Below, one piece after another: positions 27,173 through 37,869 of a stretch of 47,051 nucleotides of DNA. Source of the DNA: Minisyncoccota bacterium (GTDB lineage: Bacteria > Patescibacteriota > Microgenomatia > PFEM01 > JAFGMK01); contig JAFGMK010000031.1 in assembly GCA_016927565.1 (NCBI GenBank), positions 1-47,051 of the forward strand. Direction: 5' to 3'. Position 1 is the first letter of the stretch. Each line of letters begins with the position of its first letter. Under the pieces are notes generated by a model. That model ran no database searches and was not told the origin of the DNA. It was given only the letters and a program-made list of their open reading frames with translations. The translations under genes and the position numbers were made by a program.

Positions 27173-28832
27173 AAGCCGGCCGGCCGTTTTTAAAATAAAT
27201 TCTTTTGATAATTTTCGCCGTATCAGGAATCTCCTCATCAGTCCCCACTATTAAAATATCCTTTTTCTTTTTCAAATTTTCCCAATTAATCGCTTCAAAA
27301 TGAAAATTAGCAAAATCCCGAACAGTCGAAAAATGAAACTTGTCCCGAGGGGTAAGTTCAGCCTCCTGCTGAAACATTTCCGGCGGATATTTCAGATAAA
27401 ATAAAAATAAAATATAAGGCTGATCATAATGATCAGTTACATAAATTCGCTGGTAACGCTGGTAAATCGGGCCGAGATATTCGATTAACTCCCGGAAGCC
27501 TCCTTCCCACACCTGGGGCTCCCGATAAGGATAATGAACTAGGTATTGATTTAGAAAAAAACCTAATTGCCAAGAATAGGCCAAAACTATCATCCCCAAA
27601 CCCAAAATAAAAAACAGCTTTTTCTTTTTCAAAAAATTAAACATTCGGCAAACTCCCTCGGCAGCCACCAGTAAAAGAGGAATGATCATTGAATGCGAAC
27701 GCAGGGCATGAGGCGACTGAAGAGTCAGAGCTGCCGGGAGAGGGGCAGCTAACAACCAAAGCAAGGGAAAAGTTAAGTTCCGGCTGCCGGTTTTGGCGGT
27801 AAAAAAAAGGCCGGCAATTACTAAAAAAAGATCGCCGTAGTAAAATTGACCTAAACCGGGGCACTGGCTCCGCCTGATCCGATCACCTTCAACAAATAAA
27901 AAGTCACCGCTAAAATGACTCGCCCAGTTTTGAACTACCTTAACTCCATAAGCCAAAGGCCGATTGTGAAGCAACCTTACCCACCAGGAATTTATCTGGC
28001 TCCCATGTTCACCCCGAAGGCGATTCGTACTCCAAAAAGGGCCAAGATCACCCATAATCCCCACTCCGGAAAATCGAGCCATCGCCCCACCCCGAACCAG
28101 GCTTAATAACAAAGGCAAACTGACTAGGCCGCCGATTACCAAAAACAGGAGGTTTTTTTTGCCAAAAGAAAAAAAGGCTTTTTTATTTAACCAAATCAAA
28201 ACTAATAAAAGCCAGGGCGCCATTATCCGGGCGCTATGATAGATATAAGTCGAGGCCACCAAGCTCAAAAGCGAACCAATCAAAAAACCAAACCGATGCT
28301 TCCTGGTTCCTTTTAAAAATAACCAGGCCCCGCAAATTAAAAAACAGGTGGCCACATTTGTTTCCCAAGCCGCCCGGGAAAACTGAATATGCCAGGGGGA
28401 AATCGCTAGCAAAAAAGCCGCCATCAATCCAAAAGATCGCCTCTTTTGATCAGGAGTTAATTCCCCGGCCAAAAGGAAAATCAAATAAACAGACAAAACT
28501 CCCGCGATCAAGGAGGGCAGTCTGACAGCCAATTCAGTCAGACCCAAAAACCGGACAAAAGGCAAGGCCAAATAAAAGTAGCCGCCCGGTTTGTAATCGG
28601 CAAAGGAGCGGAAATGAAGAGGCCAGGAATTGCCATATTCATCCTCGCCGGTTTGAAGCAGAGAATAAACATTATAGCCGATGGCCGCTTCGTCGGCATT
28701 AAATCCGTGAGGAAGATCATTCATCCGCCAAACCCGCAAAAAGAAAGCTAATAAAACAGTAAAAAACAAAACTATTTTTCCGATTGTTTCACCTCGAGAA
28801 CGAAATTTCGAAAATCGCTGTTCAGAAATCAT
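27153..28832 (-). CDS. GT39/PMT-like (ArnT-type) membrane glycosyltransferase, paralog 1
   Basis: LPHGFNADEAAIGYNVYSLLQTGEDEYGNSWPLHFRSFADYKPGGYFYLALP; FLGLTELAVRLPSLIAG; multispanning plus hydrophilic C-terminus. Confidence 0.87.
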   Translation of the reverse strand: MISEQRFSKFRSRGETIGKIVLFFTVLLAFFLRVWRMNDLPHGFNADEAAIGYNVYSLLQTGEDEYGNSWPLHFRSFADYKPGGYFYLALPFVRFLGLTELAVRLPSLIAGVLSVYLIFLLAGELTPDQKRRSFGLMAAFLLAISPWHIQFSRAAWETNVATCFLICGAWLFLKGTRKHRFGFLIGSLLSLVASTYIYHSARIMAPWLLLVLIWLNKKAFFSFGKKNLLFLVIGGLVSLPLLLSLVRGGAMARFSGVGIMGDLGPFWSTNRLRGEHGSQINSWWVRLLHNRPLAYGVKVVQNWASHFSGDFLFVEGDRIRRSQCPGLGQFYYGDLFLVIAGLFFTAKTGSRNLTFPLLWLLAAPLPAALTLQSPHALRSHSMIIPLLLVAAEGVCRMFNFLKKKKLFFILGLGMIVLAYSWQLGFFLNQYLVHYPYREPQVWEGGFRELIEYLGPIYQRYQRIYVTDHYDQPYILFLFYLKYPPEMFQQEAELTPRDKFHFSTVRDFANFHFEAINWENLKKKKDILIVGTDEEIPDTAKIIKRIYFKNGRPAFEIAEL

Positions 28833-30506
28833 TTAATAAGTCTCCGCGATCCGGAAAGCCAGGTCGCCATTTAAAAAATAAATATCCTTCAAAACCCTGG
28901 CTTCTTTAGGATCAATGTCGCCTTCAGGAATTTCATAGGTTGCCCCAACGTATAAAACTCCGGGCTTAAATCTGTCCTTGGGCCAATACAATTCCCTGAA
29001 CTCAATTTTGTCAATCTTCAGCACCTGGCCGACGTCACCCTGGGGATGTTCGATCAGCTGAGCCTGTTTTTGATAATCTTCAGGCGGATAACAGCTATAA
29101 AGCAGATAGAAAATATATGGCTGGCCATATTTACTAGTGAAAACGATTTTTTCATAGTCGGCCTGCCGGTTCTTAACAAATTCGACTGCTTCCCGGTAGC
29201 CATACTGCCAATACGAAGAATTAACTTTCGGAGCATGGACAAAATAACGGTCCCAGAAAAGAGCAAAAACAAAAAAATAAGTTAAAGCCAGGCTTCCTCC
29301 CAACAGGCATTGCCCTGAAAACGGCCGTCTTTTTAATTTCATTAGTAAAAAATAGGCGCCGAAGGCGCTGATTAACGAAAGAGGCAAAACCATAAAATAG
29401 GCTCTTAATGATTGAACAGCATCGCGACTGAGGGCGGCCGGCAACGGGGCAACCAATAAAAGAAGCCAGAGAAATCTCTGCCCCTTAATTTTCTTCCGCA
29501 GCAAAAACCAAGCTCCCGCAGGTAAGAAAACCAAATCCAGGTAATTTAAAACCCCAAAATCAGGGATTCCGTGACGAAGATCATCCCAGTCGCCCTCAAA
29601 AAACAAAAAACGCGGGGAGAAATGATTTAGATAGCGCCAAAATATATTCCGGAAAAAGTAGTGAAAATCACTATGAAAAAGACGATATCTCCCGCTGGTC
29701 GGCAGGTTTCCCTCAATTCGAGCAATTTCGTTTGTTTTTTCCGCTAGCCGGGGATAAGAAAAAACACTCATCACCCGCAATCGACCGCCGGTTTTTCGAA
29801 AAAATAACTGATAACCAACCGGCAGGCAAATAACAGCCACCAAAATTAAGGCTAAAATTATTTTTTTCACGGGCACTTTTTCAAAAAACTCCCGGCCATA
29901 AATCAAAATTAAGCCAATTGCGGTTAGGGGTATAACTAATTTGGCACTGGCGTAAACATAAAAACAAAGACTAAAAAAAACGGCTGAGAGCATCAGGCCT
30001 TTCCTTCCCCTGATTGTTCTTAAAAAAAGAATCAAACCCAAAAGATAAAAAGCAAAAAGAACATTGGCTTCCCAGGCGCCATGAGAATAGTCATAATGCC
30101 AGGGAGAAAGAGCTAAACTAAAAGCAGCTAAAAAGCCAATGGTCCGGGAGCTTTTGAAACGGTAAAAAAGCGACCTGGCAAAATAGGCGAGCAGAAAAAC
30201 ATCCAGCGCCCCGAATAAGGCGGCCGGAAAACGAACGGCGAATTCGGTCAGGCCAAAAAAGATCATTGACAAACTTGTCAAATAAACATAAACCGGAGCC
30301 TTGTAATCGCCAAAAGCCTTAAAGATCAGCGGTAAAAATTGACCGTATTCATCCCGGCCGGTTTTAAGAATCGACCAGGCATTGTAAGCCCAGGAAGCCT
30401 CATCCCAATGAAGCGAGATCGGAATTTCTCCTAACCGGTAGAGGCGCAAAACTAAAGCCAAAAGGGAAATTCCCAAAGTCAAAAAAAAGAATCTTTTATC
30501 TTTCAT
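28833..30506 (-). CDS. GT39/PMT-like membrane glycosyltransferase, paralog 2
   Basis: IPISLHWDEASWAYNAWSILKTGRDEYGQFLPLIFKAFGDYKAPVYVYLT; FFGLTEFAVRFPAALFG. Confidence 0.87.
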   Translation of the reverse strand: MKDKRFFFLTLGISLLALVLRLYRLGEIPISLHWDEASWAYNAWSILKTGRDEYGQFLPLIFKAFGDYKAPVYVYLTSLSMIFFGLTEFAVRFPAALFGALDVFLLAYFARSLFYRFKSSRTIGFLAAFSLALSPWHYDYSHGAWEANVLFAFYLLGLILFLRTIRGRKGLMLSAVFFSLCFYVYASAKLVIPLTAIGLILIYGREFFEKVPVKKIILALILVAVICLPVGYQLFFRKTGGRLRVMSVFSYPRLAEKTNEIARIEGNLPTSGRYRLFHSDFHYFFRNIFWRYLNHFSPRFLFFEGDWDDLRHGIPDFGVLNYLDLVFLPAGAWFLLRKKIKGQRFLWLLLLVAPLPAALSRDAVQSLRAYFMVLPLSLISAFGAYFLLMKLKRRPFSGQCLLGGSLALTYFFVFALFWDRYFVHAPKVNSSYWQYGYREAVEFVKNRQADYEKIVFTSKYGQPYIFYLLYSCYPPEDYQKQAQLIEHPQGDVGQVLKIDKIEFRELYWPKDRFKPGVLYVGATYEIPEGDIDPKEARVLKDIYFLNGDLAFRIAETY

Positions 30507-30508
30507 CT

Positions 30509-32158
30509 TTACTTCGTCGGCTGGTTGAATTGATAAATCTTAAAGGCGACCTCGCCATTGGGATAATAAACAAAATCTGCCGGTTCTTTTTCAGGTAGGG
30601 ATTCCCAAGGCGCCAGAGCGATTAGAGTAAAAAGGTCAACATCGCCCTGGTTTTTTTCGACTAACTTTTCCCAAGTGGGATAGTCGTTTTGCTCCCAATA
30701 AAAAGCATCGGCATAGCGGTCAAAATTAACCCAGTGATCTTGACGATCATAGCGAACGACCAAACCGTTGGTTGATGACTGGAAGATCCGCGGATCAAAA
30801 CCATCATAGCGAGCATGATAAAAAAGATCAAAGATATGAGGCTCACCATAGAATTTAGTAATCACTCGCTGATGGGGACCGTTATAAAGATCTAGATAAT
30901 TAAATAATGGCTGATAACCGGCTTGCCAAATCGAGCCGGTTTGAGTGGGATAGGTAAAGAAATATTCCTTGAGAAAAAAAACCGAGCTCACCAGACTTAG
31001 GCCGATGAGGGTTTTCGAGAAAACAGATTTTAAACGCGGTAATTTTAGAAGAAAGCAGGCTATCCCGAGGCCGCCGAGAATCGGAAACACCGGCATAAGA
31101 ACCAAACTTCGAACCGGATGAGCCGGACCGGTTAGGCTATTGGCGACAGGAGCGGCAACTAACCAAGGCAAAAGAATGTTTTTAAGATTTTCTTTTGAGG
31201 AAAGATACCAAAGGCCGTAAATCAAAAGAGGGAGTTCAAAAAAATAAACAATCCCCTGCTCCGGCAGAGAATATTGAGCAAGATCGGCTCCCCGAAACAG
31301 GAATCGGGGGCTAAAGTGGGACAGGTAGTTTTTAAAAAACTCGGAAGAATAGGTCACCGGCCGGTTAAAAACCAGCCGGCAGAGAGTTTGATTGAGTCGA
31401 TTTTGACAGCGATTTCTTCTAACCTCTATCCGTTGAATTAAACCAGGATCGTGAAAAAAAGCGGTTTTAAAGACCCTTTCCTGACTGCCCCTAAAGCCGG
31501 AAAAGAACAAGGGCAGAGAGAGAATTAAAAAGATTGATATTGGCCGGCCGATTTCTTTTAAAGACCTTTTTTTAAAAATCAGGCTTAGAAAAAGAAAGAG
31601 AGGCACAAAGAGCCGACAAGCATTGTAAGTGTAAAGAGTTAAGCTCAAAAAGACGGCTGCCCAGCTGAGTTTCTTTTTTAAGATAAGCCAAAAGCCAATA
31701 AGAAATAAAAAAAGGGCCAGATTGGCTTCAAGCGCCAAACGGTTGGTTTGAAAATGCCAGGGGTTAATAGTAAAAAGAAAAGTCACCCAAAGAGGAAAAG
31801 CGATTTTCTTATCCGGCCAGGGGTTTAGTTGGCAAGCAATCAGATAGATAAAGACCGGACTTAAGAAACCGGAAAGGGCGGACATAAACCGTGTTGAAAA
31901 GTGACTTAACTTAAAGATGCCAACAGGCAGAACTGAAGCATAAATATAAAGAGGGAGCTTATGTTCGCCAAAGGCTTTAAAAGTAAGCGGAAAGGCCCGA
32001 CCCCATTCGTCCCGGCCGGTTTTTAGAATCGAGAAAGCATTATAACCAATACTGGCTTCATCAGAAATAAAGGTCGGGTTTTGGTCAAGTTTAAAAAAAC
32101 AAAGCAGAAAACTTAAAAATAATAAAATAAATACCGGTATTTTTTCTTTTTTTTTCAT
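30509..32158 (-). CDS. GT39/PMT-like membrane glycosyltransferase, paralog 3
   Basis: NPTFISDEASIGYNAFSILKTGRDEWGRAFPLTFKAFGEHKLPLYIYASVLP. Confidence 0.85.
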   Translation of the reverse strand: MKKKEKIPVFILLFLSFLLCFFKLDQNPTFISDEASIGYNAFSILKTGRDEWGRAFPLTFKAFGEHKLPLYIYASVLPVGIFKLSHFSTRFMSALSGFLSPVFIYLIACQLNPWPDKKIAFPLWVTFLFTINPWHFQTNRLALEANLALFLFLIGFWLILKKKLSWAAVFLSLTLYTYNACRLFVPLFLFLSLIFKKRSLKEIGRPISIFLILSLPLFFSGFRGSQERVFKTAFFHDPGLIQRIEVRRNRCQNRLNQTLCRLVFNRPVTYSSEFFKNYLSHFSPRFLFRGADLAQYSLPEQGIVYFFELPLLIYGLWYLSSKENLKNILLPWLVAAPVANSLTGPAHPVRSLVLMPVFPILGGLGIACFLLKLPRLKSVFSKTLIGLSLVSSVFFLKEYFFTYPTQTGSIWQAGYQPLFNYLDLYNGPHQRVITKFYGEPHIFDLFYHARYDGFDPRIFQSSTNGLVVRYDRQDHWVNFDRYADAFYWEQNDYPTWEKLVEKNQGDVDLFTLIALAPWESLPEKEPADFVYYPNGEVAFKIYQFNQPTK

Positions 32159-33837
32159 AAGGTTTTAAAAATAAAAAAGGCTGTTTCGCCGTCAGGATAA
32201 GCAATTTTTTTAAGTATTTTAATCGTCTGATAATCATCAAAATTATAACCCATTGCCAGAGCGTAACCGGGAGTAACAATAAAAAGATCGCCTTCTTTTT
32301 CCTCGCCGGTTTTTAAAAAGGAAAGGTCGGGATTGGCAAAAACAAACTTCGAAAAACCGATTGGCGAAAGACTGATTTCTTCCTGAATATGCCGGGGCGG
32401 GTAACGAGAATAAAAAAGCGCATAGACAATCGGCGGATCATAAGCCGGACTGAGATAGATTCTTTGATAATCCGAACCCGATTGATCAAGATATTCAAAG
32501 ACTTCCCGATAACCCCAATTCCACCACCGCCACCAACTCCCCGGCTGATGAGGGAAATGATTAAAATAAAGATGGAAAAAAGAAAAGGAGCTGACTGCCA
32601 ACCCCAGGGCAAAAATTACGGTGAATAATTTTTTGCAGATTTTATTTTTTGCCAAAAAGATCCCATGGGAAAAACCCAAAGCGGCTAAAAATTGCCACCA
32701 GGGCAAAGATTGATAAGTCCTAATGGCGTGAGTCCCGCCATTTTGGGTCAAAGCCGCCGGAATCGGAGTGAGAGCTAAAATCAAAACGGGAATCAGCAGT
32801 TTTTTTTCTCCTGATCTTTGCCATTCTCCCAAAAGCCTGACTAAGCCCAAAACGATTAAGGGCGCCAGCACCCAAAAGACCTGGCCCTGTCCCGTCGGAT
32901 TATGGCGCGGATTAGGATCGCCGGTTAAAAACAAAAACTCCCCGGAAAAGCTTTTGAAATAATTAGCCAGAAAGCTTCGGCCGATAACCGAAAACTTGTT
33001 ATGCAGCACCCTTTCAGCTCCGGCCCCAAGAGAGCAAATCTCTCTTTGAAGCCGAACTTGTTCGGCAATAGACGAGTCAGACCAAATGGCAATGTTGCCA
33101 AAACGGGCAGCGCCCTGGCCAAAGAAAACGTCTTTTATCATCGGCAGAGAAATCAGTAAAAAAGGCAGCCAGAAAAAAATAGCCGGTTTCTTTTTCACAA
33201 GCTCTTTTTTAAAGAGCAGCCACAAAGAAAAAATCAACAGAGGAACAAAAAGCTTAGCCGTGCTGTAAGCATAGAGTGACAAAGCCAGGCAAACTGAAGA
33301 AAAAACCAGCCGGGAATTCTTTGATTCTTTAATAAAAGAAAGCAAGAACCACAAACCCGAAAGAAGCAGTAAATTAAATAAAACTACTTCTAAGGCAACT
33401 CGGGAAAAATGGAACTGCCAGGGAGAAATAGCTAACAGGAAACAGGACAGGAGGGCAATTTTTTCCTTCCGGGTTATTTCTTTAACCAGGCGGTAAGTTA
33501 CCCAAATGCTAATCAGGCTAAAAATCAGAGCCGGCAATCTGATAGCCAGTTCAGTCGGTCCCAGAACCGCCATCAGAGGAACCGCAAGATAAATATAAAG
33601 CGGCATTCGCCAATCGCCAAAAGATTCAAAATGAATCGGCCAAAAATTACCAAAGTAATCCCGGCCGGTCTTAAGAATTGAATAGGCTTGATAGCCGGTG
33701 TCAACCTCATCGCCAAAAAGGGAGAGAGGAATCTGATTAAACCGATAAATTCGAAGGCCAAAGGCCAAAAATAAAATCAAAATAAAAAGGGCCCAGCCTG
33801 ATAACCGACTCAGTTTTTTTTGGCTATCTTTCGCCAT
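32155..33837 (-). CDS. GT39/PMT-like membrane glycosyltransferase, paralog 4
   Basis: IPLSLFGDEVDTGYQAYSILKTGRDYFGNFWPIHFESFGDWRMPLYIYLAVPLMAVLGPTELAIRLPALIF. Confidence 0.87.
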   Translation of the reverse strand: MAKDSQKKLSRLSGWALFILILFLAFGLRIYRFNQIPLSLFGDEVDTGYQAYSILKTGRDYFGNFWPIHFESFGDWRMPLYIYLAVPLMAVLGPTELAIRLPALIFSLISIWVTYRLVKEITRKEKIALLSCFLLAISPWQFHFSRVALEVVLFNLLLLSGLWFLLSFIKESKNSRLVFSSVCLALSLYAYSTAKLFVPLLIFSLWLLFKKELVKKKPAIFFWLPFLLISLPMIKDVFFGQGAARFGNIAIWSDSSIAEQVRLQREICSLGAGAERVLHNKFSVIGRSFLANYFKSFSGEFLFLTGDPNPRHNPTGQGQVFWVLAPLIVLGLVRLLGEWQRSGEKKLLIPVLILALTPIPAALTQNGGTHAIRTYQSLPWWQFLAALGFSHGIFLAKNKICKKLFTVIFALGLAVSSFSFFHLYFNHFPHQPGSWWRWWNWGYREVFEYLDQSGSDYQRIYLSPAYDPPIVYALFYSRYPPRHIQEEISLSPIGFSKFVFANPDLSFLKTGEEKEGDLFIVTPGYALAMGYNFDDYQTIKILKKIAYPDGETAFFIFKTL

Positions 33838-34628
33838 AAATAACTGCTTCTAATAATTAGATTAATCAAAAAATGTCCTCCCCGGCCGAAATAGATCCGA
33901 CTGCTGTTTACCAAGTATTGACTTATTCTTCCCGGGTTTTTTTTACCGCTTGACCCGTGAAAATGAATAAATTTTGCTGCCGGCAAATAATAGACCGGCA
34001 GGCCTTCTTTTTTAAGCCGCCGGCAATAATCAAGATCTTCAAAATACATAAAATAGTCCTCGCTCAATAAACCTGTCTTTCGGATTGTCGTACGGGGAAT
34101 CAACATCACTGCCCCGACGACTGATTCCACCATCACCGGATCTTTACCTTGAGGCAGATATTTCAGATAGGCTCCTTTCTCCCCCAACCAAAATTCCTTT
34201 AATGCCCGCCAGGCGGTCGGCAAGTGAAAAACAGACGCTTGGGGTTTTCGGGAAGGTTCGAGCAATCGACCGCCAACCAAACCCAGCAAATTTTTCTCTG
34301 AAGCAAAAACCACCAGACGGGAAATCGCTTTTTTTTGACAAATGATGTCCGAATTTAAAAGCAGGATATAATTTCCCCTCGCCTTCTTTATCCCCCGGTT
34401 AACTCCGCCGGCAAATCCCAGATTCTTCCGGTTAAGAATTAGTTGCCGCCTCTTCGAGCCAGAAACCCAACTTCTAAGCCACTCAACACTTCCGTCGACT
34501 GAACCGTTATCAACCACAATCACTTCCCAATTACCCTTTAAACCAGTCGTTCCCGGGCTTAAACTAGCCAAGCATTTCTTGAGAATTTCTCTGGTGTTGA
34601 AATTGACAATGATAATCGAAAGTGTCAT
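33810..34628 (-). CDS. Glycosyltransferase family 2 (rhamnosyltransferase-like)
   Basis: LSIIIVNFNTREILKKCLASLSPG; VIVVDNGSVDGSVEWL; YILLLNSDI; YFMYFEDLDYCRRLKKEGLPVYYLPAAKFIHFHGSS. Confidence 0.93.
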   Translation of the reverse strand: MTLSIIIVNFNTREILKKCLASLSPGTTGLKGNWEVIVVDNGSVDGSVEWLRSWVSGSKRRQLILNRKNLGFAGGVNRGIKKARGNYILLLNSDIICQKKAISRLVVFASEKNLLGLVGGRLLEPSRKPQASVFHLPTAWRALKEFWLGEKGAYLKYLPQGKDPVMVESVVGAVMLIPRTTIRKTGLLSEDYFMYFEDLDYCRRLKKEGLPVYYLPAAKFIHFHGSSGKKNPGRISQYLVNSSRIYFGRGGHFLINLIIRSSYLWRKIAKKN

Positions 34629-35527
34629 TTTTTTTTAGCCAGCCTGAAAAAAACTTCCTCATCGGTTAATTTAGCCGCCTTCTTCTCCTGTCTCCGCCGA
34701 ACCAAAACCTGAGGCGTCTTAATCAAAGTCGCCAGCAAAACCTTAAAATAACCCGGCTTTCCCCTTAACCTTTTAACTAAAAACCGCTTATGCTCCGAAA
34801 ACATTTTCTGGGAAGTTATGTTTTTCCAGATAAACAACAATTCATTTCTTTGTTTGATCAGATCAACATATTTCTTCGGAAACCGGGAAACGCTGGCTTC
34901 ATGAAGATGATGAACTACAGCCTCCGGCTCCCATAACACCCGATAGCCCCGTTTCCAAGCCCGATATGACAGATCAACATCCTCCCAATAAAAAGGTTCA
35001 TAAAGCAAATCAAAACCGCCCAATTCCTGCCAGATCCTTTTTCTAAAAACACCGCTGCCGCCGGAAGCCCACAAAGAATGATGGATTTTCTTTGTCTTTT
35101 CTCCCGGCTTATGGGCTAAAAAGCCGTTTTTAAACTCTCCTCCGGCCCAGGAAAACTGCGGCTCATTAAGAGAAAGAGCAAAGACCTTGGGGTCCAAAAA
35201 GACCCTTCCCACCGGTTTTAAAAAGCCTTTTTCCGGAACAACATCATTGTTCAGAAGAACTAAAAATTCGCCCCTGGCTTTTTCAGCTCCCAGGTTAACT
35301 GCATAGGCAAAACCAAAATTACGGGGAAGTTCCAAAAGGTTAATTTTTAAACTTTTTGTTTCAGCTGAGATTTTTTTTAAAAAATCCACGCTCCCGTCGA
35401 TCGAACCGTTGTCCACCACAACCAGCTCAACTTCTTCTTTATCCCCGGCGGCGATAACTAAAGGCAGGTTCTTTTTCAAGAGGTTTTTTTTATTCCAAGT
35501 CGGAATGATAATCGAAAATTTAATCAT
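34625..35527 (-). CDS. Glycosyltransferase family 2 (rhamnosyltransferase-like)
   Basis: MIKFSIIIPTWNKKNLLKKNLPLVIAAG; LVVVDNGSIDGSVDFL; YEPFYWEDVDLSYRAWKRGYRVLWEPEAVVHHLHEAS. Start at 35527 preferred (ORF track 35566). Confidence 0.92.
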   Translation of the reverse strand: MIKFSIIIPTWNKKNLLKKNLPLVIAAGDKEEVELVVVDNGSIDGSVDFLKKISAETKSLKINLLELPRNFGFAYAVNLGAEKARGEFLVLLNNDVVPEKGFLKPVGRVFLDPKVFALSLNEPQFSWAGGEFKNGFLAHKPGEKTKKIHHSLWASGGSGVFRKRIWQELGGFDLLYEPFYWEDVDLSYRAWKRGYRVLWEPEAVVHHLHEASVSRFPKKYVDLIKQRNELLFIWKNITSQKMFSEHKRFLVKRLRGKPGYFKVLLATLIKTPQVLVRRRQEKKAAKLTDEEVFFRLAKKK

Positions 35528-35535
35528 AAATTCAA

Positions 35536-37869
35536 TTAGTCCTTCTGACGCCCCAACCGGCACCAAATTAAAAAAATAATTCCGCCGGCAAATAAAGTCA
35601 CAATCAAGCCTATTTTAAAAGATTTCGGTTGATAAATAAACTTGACTTCATGTTTTCCCTCCGGAATTTGAACCGCCCGGAAAGAATAATTAGCCCGATA
35701 AAGCGTTTCCGGCCGGCCGTCAACAAAAACCTGCCAACCCGGATAATAATTATCGGAAAGATAGAAAAAACCGGAATGAGAAGTTTCAACCTGGAAAGCC
35801 GGCTGATTCTGCCAATAGCTTTCAAGATCCAAAACTATTTTCTTTCGGCTGTCGGCCTCAGGAGAGATTTTTAAAATAGGCTCCTCTTCCAGCAGAATCA
35901 CCCTTTCAGCCAAAAAAGACGGATCAATCAATCGTCTCATTATTTCCCGGGAATCATTTTTAACCACTTCAGCCTGATAATAAAGATTAAAACGGGGTAA
36001 AACAGTTTTATTTTCATAAACAATCGACCGGCCAAATTGAAAAATCTTATCTAAATCCTGAGGGTTTTTGTTAAGCTGCCAATCGCGATCGGCTAAAAAA
36101 TATTTAACCCCCAGCAAATCCAGAAGCGCCGAATCAAAATTATTAACTTTAACCCAGCGGCTGCCTGAAAGAAGATTGCGGAAAGTATTTTCATTAATTT
36201 GATTAGTCAAAACATTATAATTTTTCAGCATCAACGGTTCATAACCCTCAATCGTTCCTAATTCATAAGGAATAAACATGCTTTGCGGAACCAGACCGGC
36301 ATAACGGTCAATCCCGATTTTACTTTTCAAAAAATCAGTCAGAGCAGTTGGCGGATAAAACCATTCAGCTCTGGAGAAGCTGTTATATTTCCAGCCAAAA
36401 CGAAATAACTCCAGAACAATCAATCCGAAAAAGCTCCAGCTGACTATCTTTTTAAAAGCCTTCTGCCAATTGGCAACAAAATAACCCAGAGAAAAAACGC
36501 CTAGAGCAAGAGTGGGTAAGATTAAATTCCTTTTTGTCACCTGCCAATTAGCTGTCATTTCCAAATCAGCGGCTGTTTCAATTTGAATCATTACCTGCCG
36601 CCAAACCAAACCAAAAATGATTATAAATAACCAGACCACAATCGAATGGATTGATTTCTTTCTTTTTAAAAAAGCTTCCATTCCCAAGCCGGAAAAAAAT
36701 GCCAAAGAGAAAGAAATTAAAAAAAACAACCGGCCGGCTGAAGCGCTTTTTAAACCCGGAAAACTCATTAGGAAAAACCGGGAGCTGACAAGCGGAAGGG
36801 TTCCCAATCCGGCCAAGAAGAGAAGAGCAATAAAAAAAATCCTTCTCCTGTCAGAGCTTAGAATTCCCCAAACCGCCAAAATTAAACCGGCTACGCTGAT
36901 GTAAGCCGGGGCTTCATTATAAGGTGTCTTTCCCCAGAAGTTTAAAGTCGAAGGATTGCCGAAAAAATCGGGGAAAAGCAATAGGAGCCAATCGGCCGGG
37001 GCCAGCGTTCCCCCGCCAAAAGTCCGGGCGGTAATATCAACATCTCTGATCGAAAATCTTAATAATTCAAAACCGGGGACCAGCTGGACTGAAGCCAGCA
37101 AGACGCCAAGAGCTAAAAATAAAACAGCCGTTAAAAAAGCCTGTTTTTTCTTAGTCTGCCAAAATCGGAATCCGGCATAACCGCCGCCGGCTAAAAACAG
37201 ATAAAGGCTAATCTGGGGATACCCGCCAAAAAAAGAAGCGGCAACCGCCGCAGAGCCAATTAAAAACCAGGCTGGTTTTATTTTTTGATTTAATTTATCA
37301 ATCGCCAAAAAAACCAGCGGAAGCCAAAAACCACTATGACCGATAATGCCGTATTCCAGCCAAACCAAAAAAAAACCGCTAAAACCGAAAACAAAACCGC
37401 CGGCCAAAGATGATAACCTTTTAAGTTTCTGGTTTCGGAGATAAAGAAAAGTAAACAAAACGGCTAAAAAAGGTTGGAAGACAATATAAGCAGTCCATGC
37501 CCAAACTTCTTTCATTTTCAAAAAAAAGAGCAAGTTAAAAGGGGAAAAAACAGCTGACTGGAAATTTGCCAGCAGCGGCTGTCCTCCCAGCACTGATGAC
37601 AGCCAGAGCGGCCAGCGGCCGTCAGAAAATGCTTTAATCGCTTCCAGCCGCCAGGGAATAATGATCGAGACAATATCTGCCAAAAGACCGTTTTTAAAAG
37701 GAACACCGGCCGGATAATCCGGCCACTGATGATCCCGCCAGGGATGGTAGATCCCCACAATCAAATCAGTTGGAATCGGAACCAATCCCCGGAAAAAAGT
37801 CCGGTAAAAAAAAATTACCACCAGAAAAGCAATCAGAATGATCGGCCAAAATTGGCTAGTTTTTTTCAT
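35536..37869 (-). CDS. YfhO family membrane protein (GT-C-like)
   Basis: GRWPLWLSSVLGGQPLLANFQSAVFSPFNLLFF and C-terminal GFFYLSDNYYPGWQVFVDGRPETLYRANYSFRAVQIPEGKHEVKFIY. Start at 37869 preferred. Confidence 0.9.
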   Translation of the reverse strand: MKKTSQFWPIILIAFLVVIFFYRTFFRGLVPIPTDLIVGIYHPWRDHQWPDYPAGVPFKNGLLADIVSIIIPWRLEAIKAFSDGRWPLWLSSVLGGQPLLANFQSAVFSPFNLLFFLKMKEVWAWTAYIVFQPFLAVLFTFLYLRNQKLKRLSSLAGGFVFGFSGFFLVWLEYGIIGHSGFWLPLVFLAIDKLNQKIKPAWFLIGSAAVAASFFGGYPQISLYLFLAGGGYAGFRFWQTKKKQAFLTAVLFLALGVLLASVQLVPGFELLRFSIRDVDITARTFGGGTLAPADWLLLLFPDFFGNPSTLNFWGKTPYNEAPAYISVAGLILAVWGILSSDRRRIFFIALLFLAGLGTLPLVSSRFFLMSFPGLKSASAGRLFFLISFSLAFFSGLGMEAFLKRKKSIHSIVVWLFIIIFGLVWRQVMIQIETAADLEMTANWQVTKRNLILPTLALGVFSLGYFVANWQKAFKKIVSWSFFGLIVLELFRFGWKYNSFSRAEWFYPPTALTDFLKSKIGIDRYAGLVPQSMFIPYELGTIEGYEPLMLKNYNVLTNQINENTFRNLLSGSRWVKVNNFDSALLDLLGVKYFLADRDWQLNKNPQDLDKIFQFGRSIVYENKTVLPRFNLYYQAEVVKNDSREIMRRLIDPSFLAERVILLEEEPILKISPEADSRKKIVLDLESYWQNQPAFQVETSHSGFFYLSDNYYPGWQVFVDGRPETLYRANYSFRAVQIPEGKHEVKFIYQPKSFKIGLIVTLFAGGIIFLIWCRLGRQKD

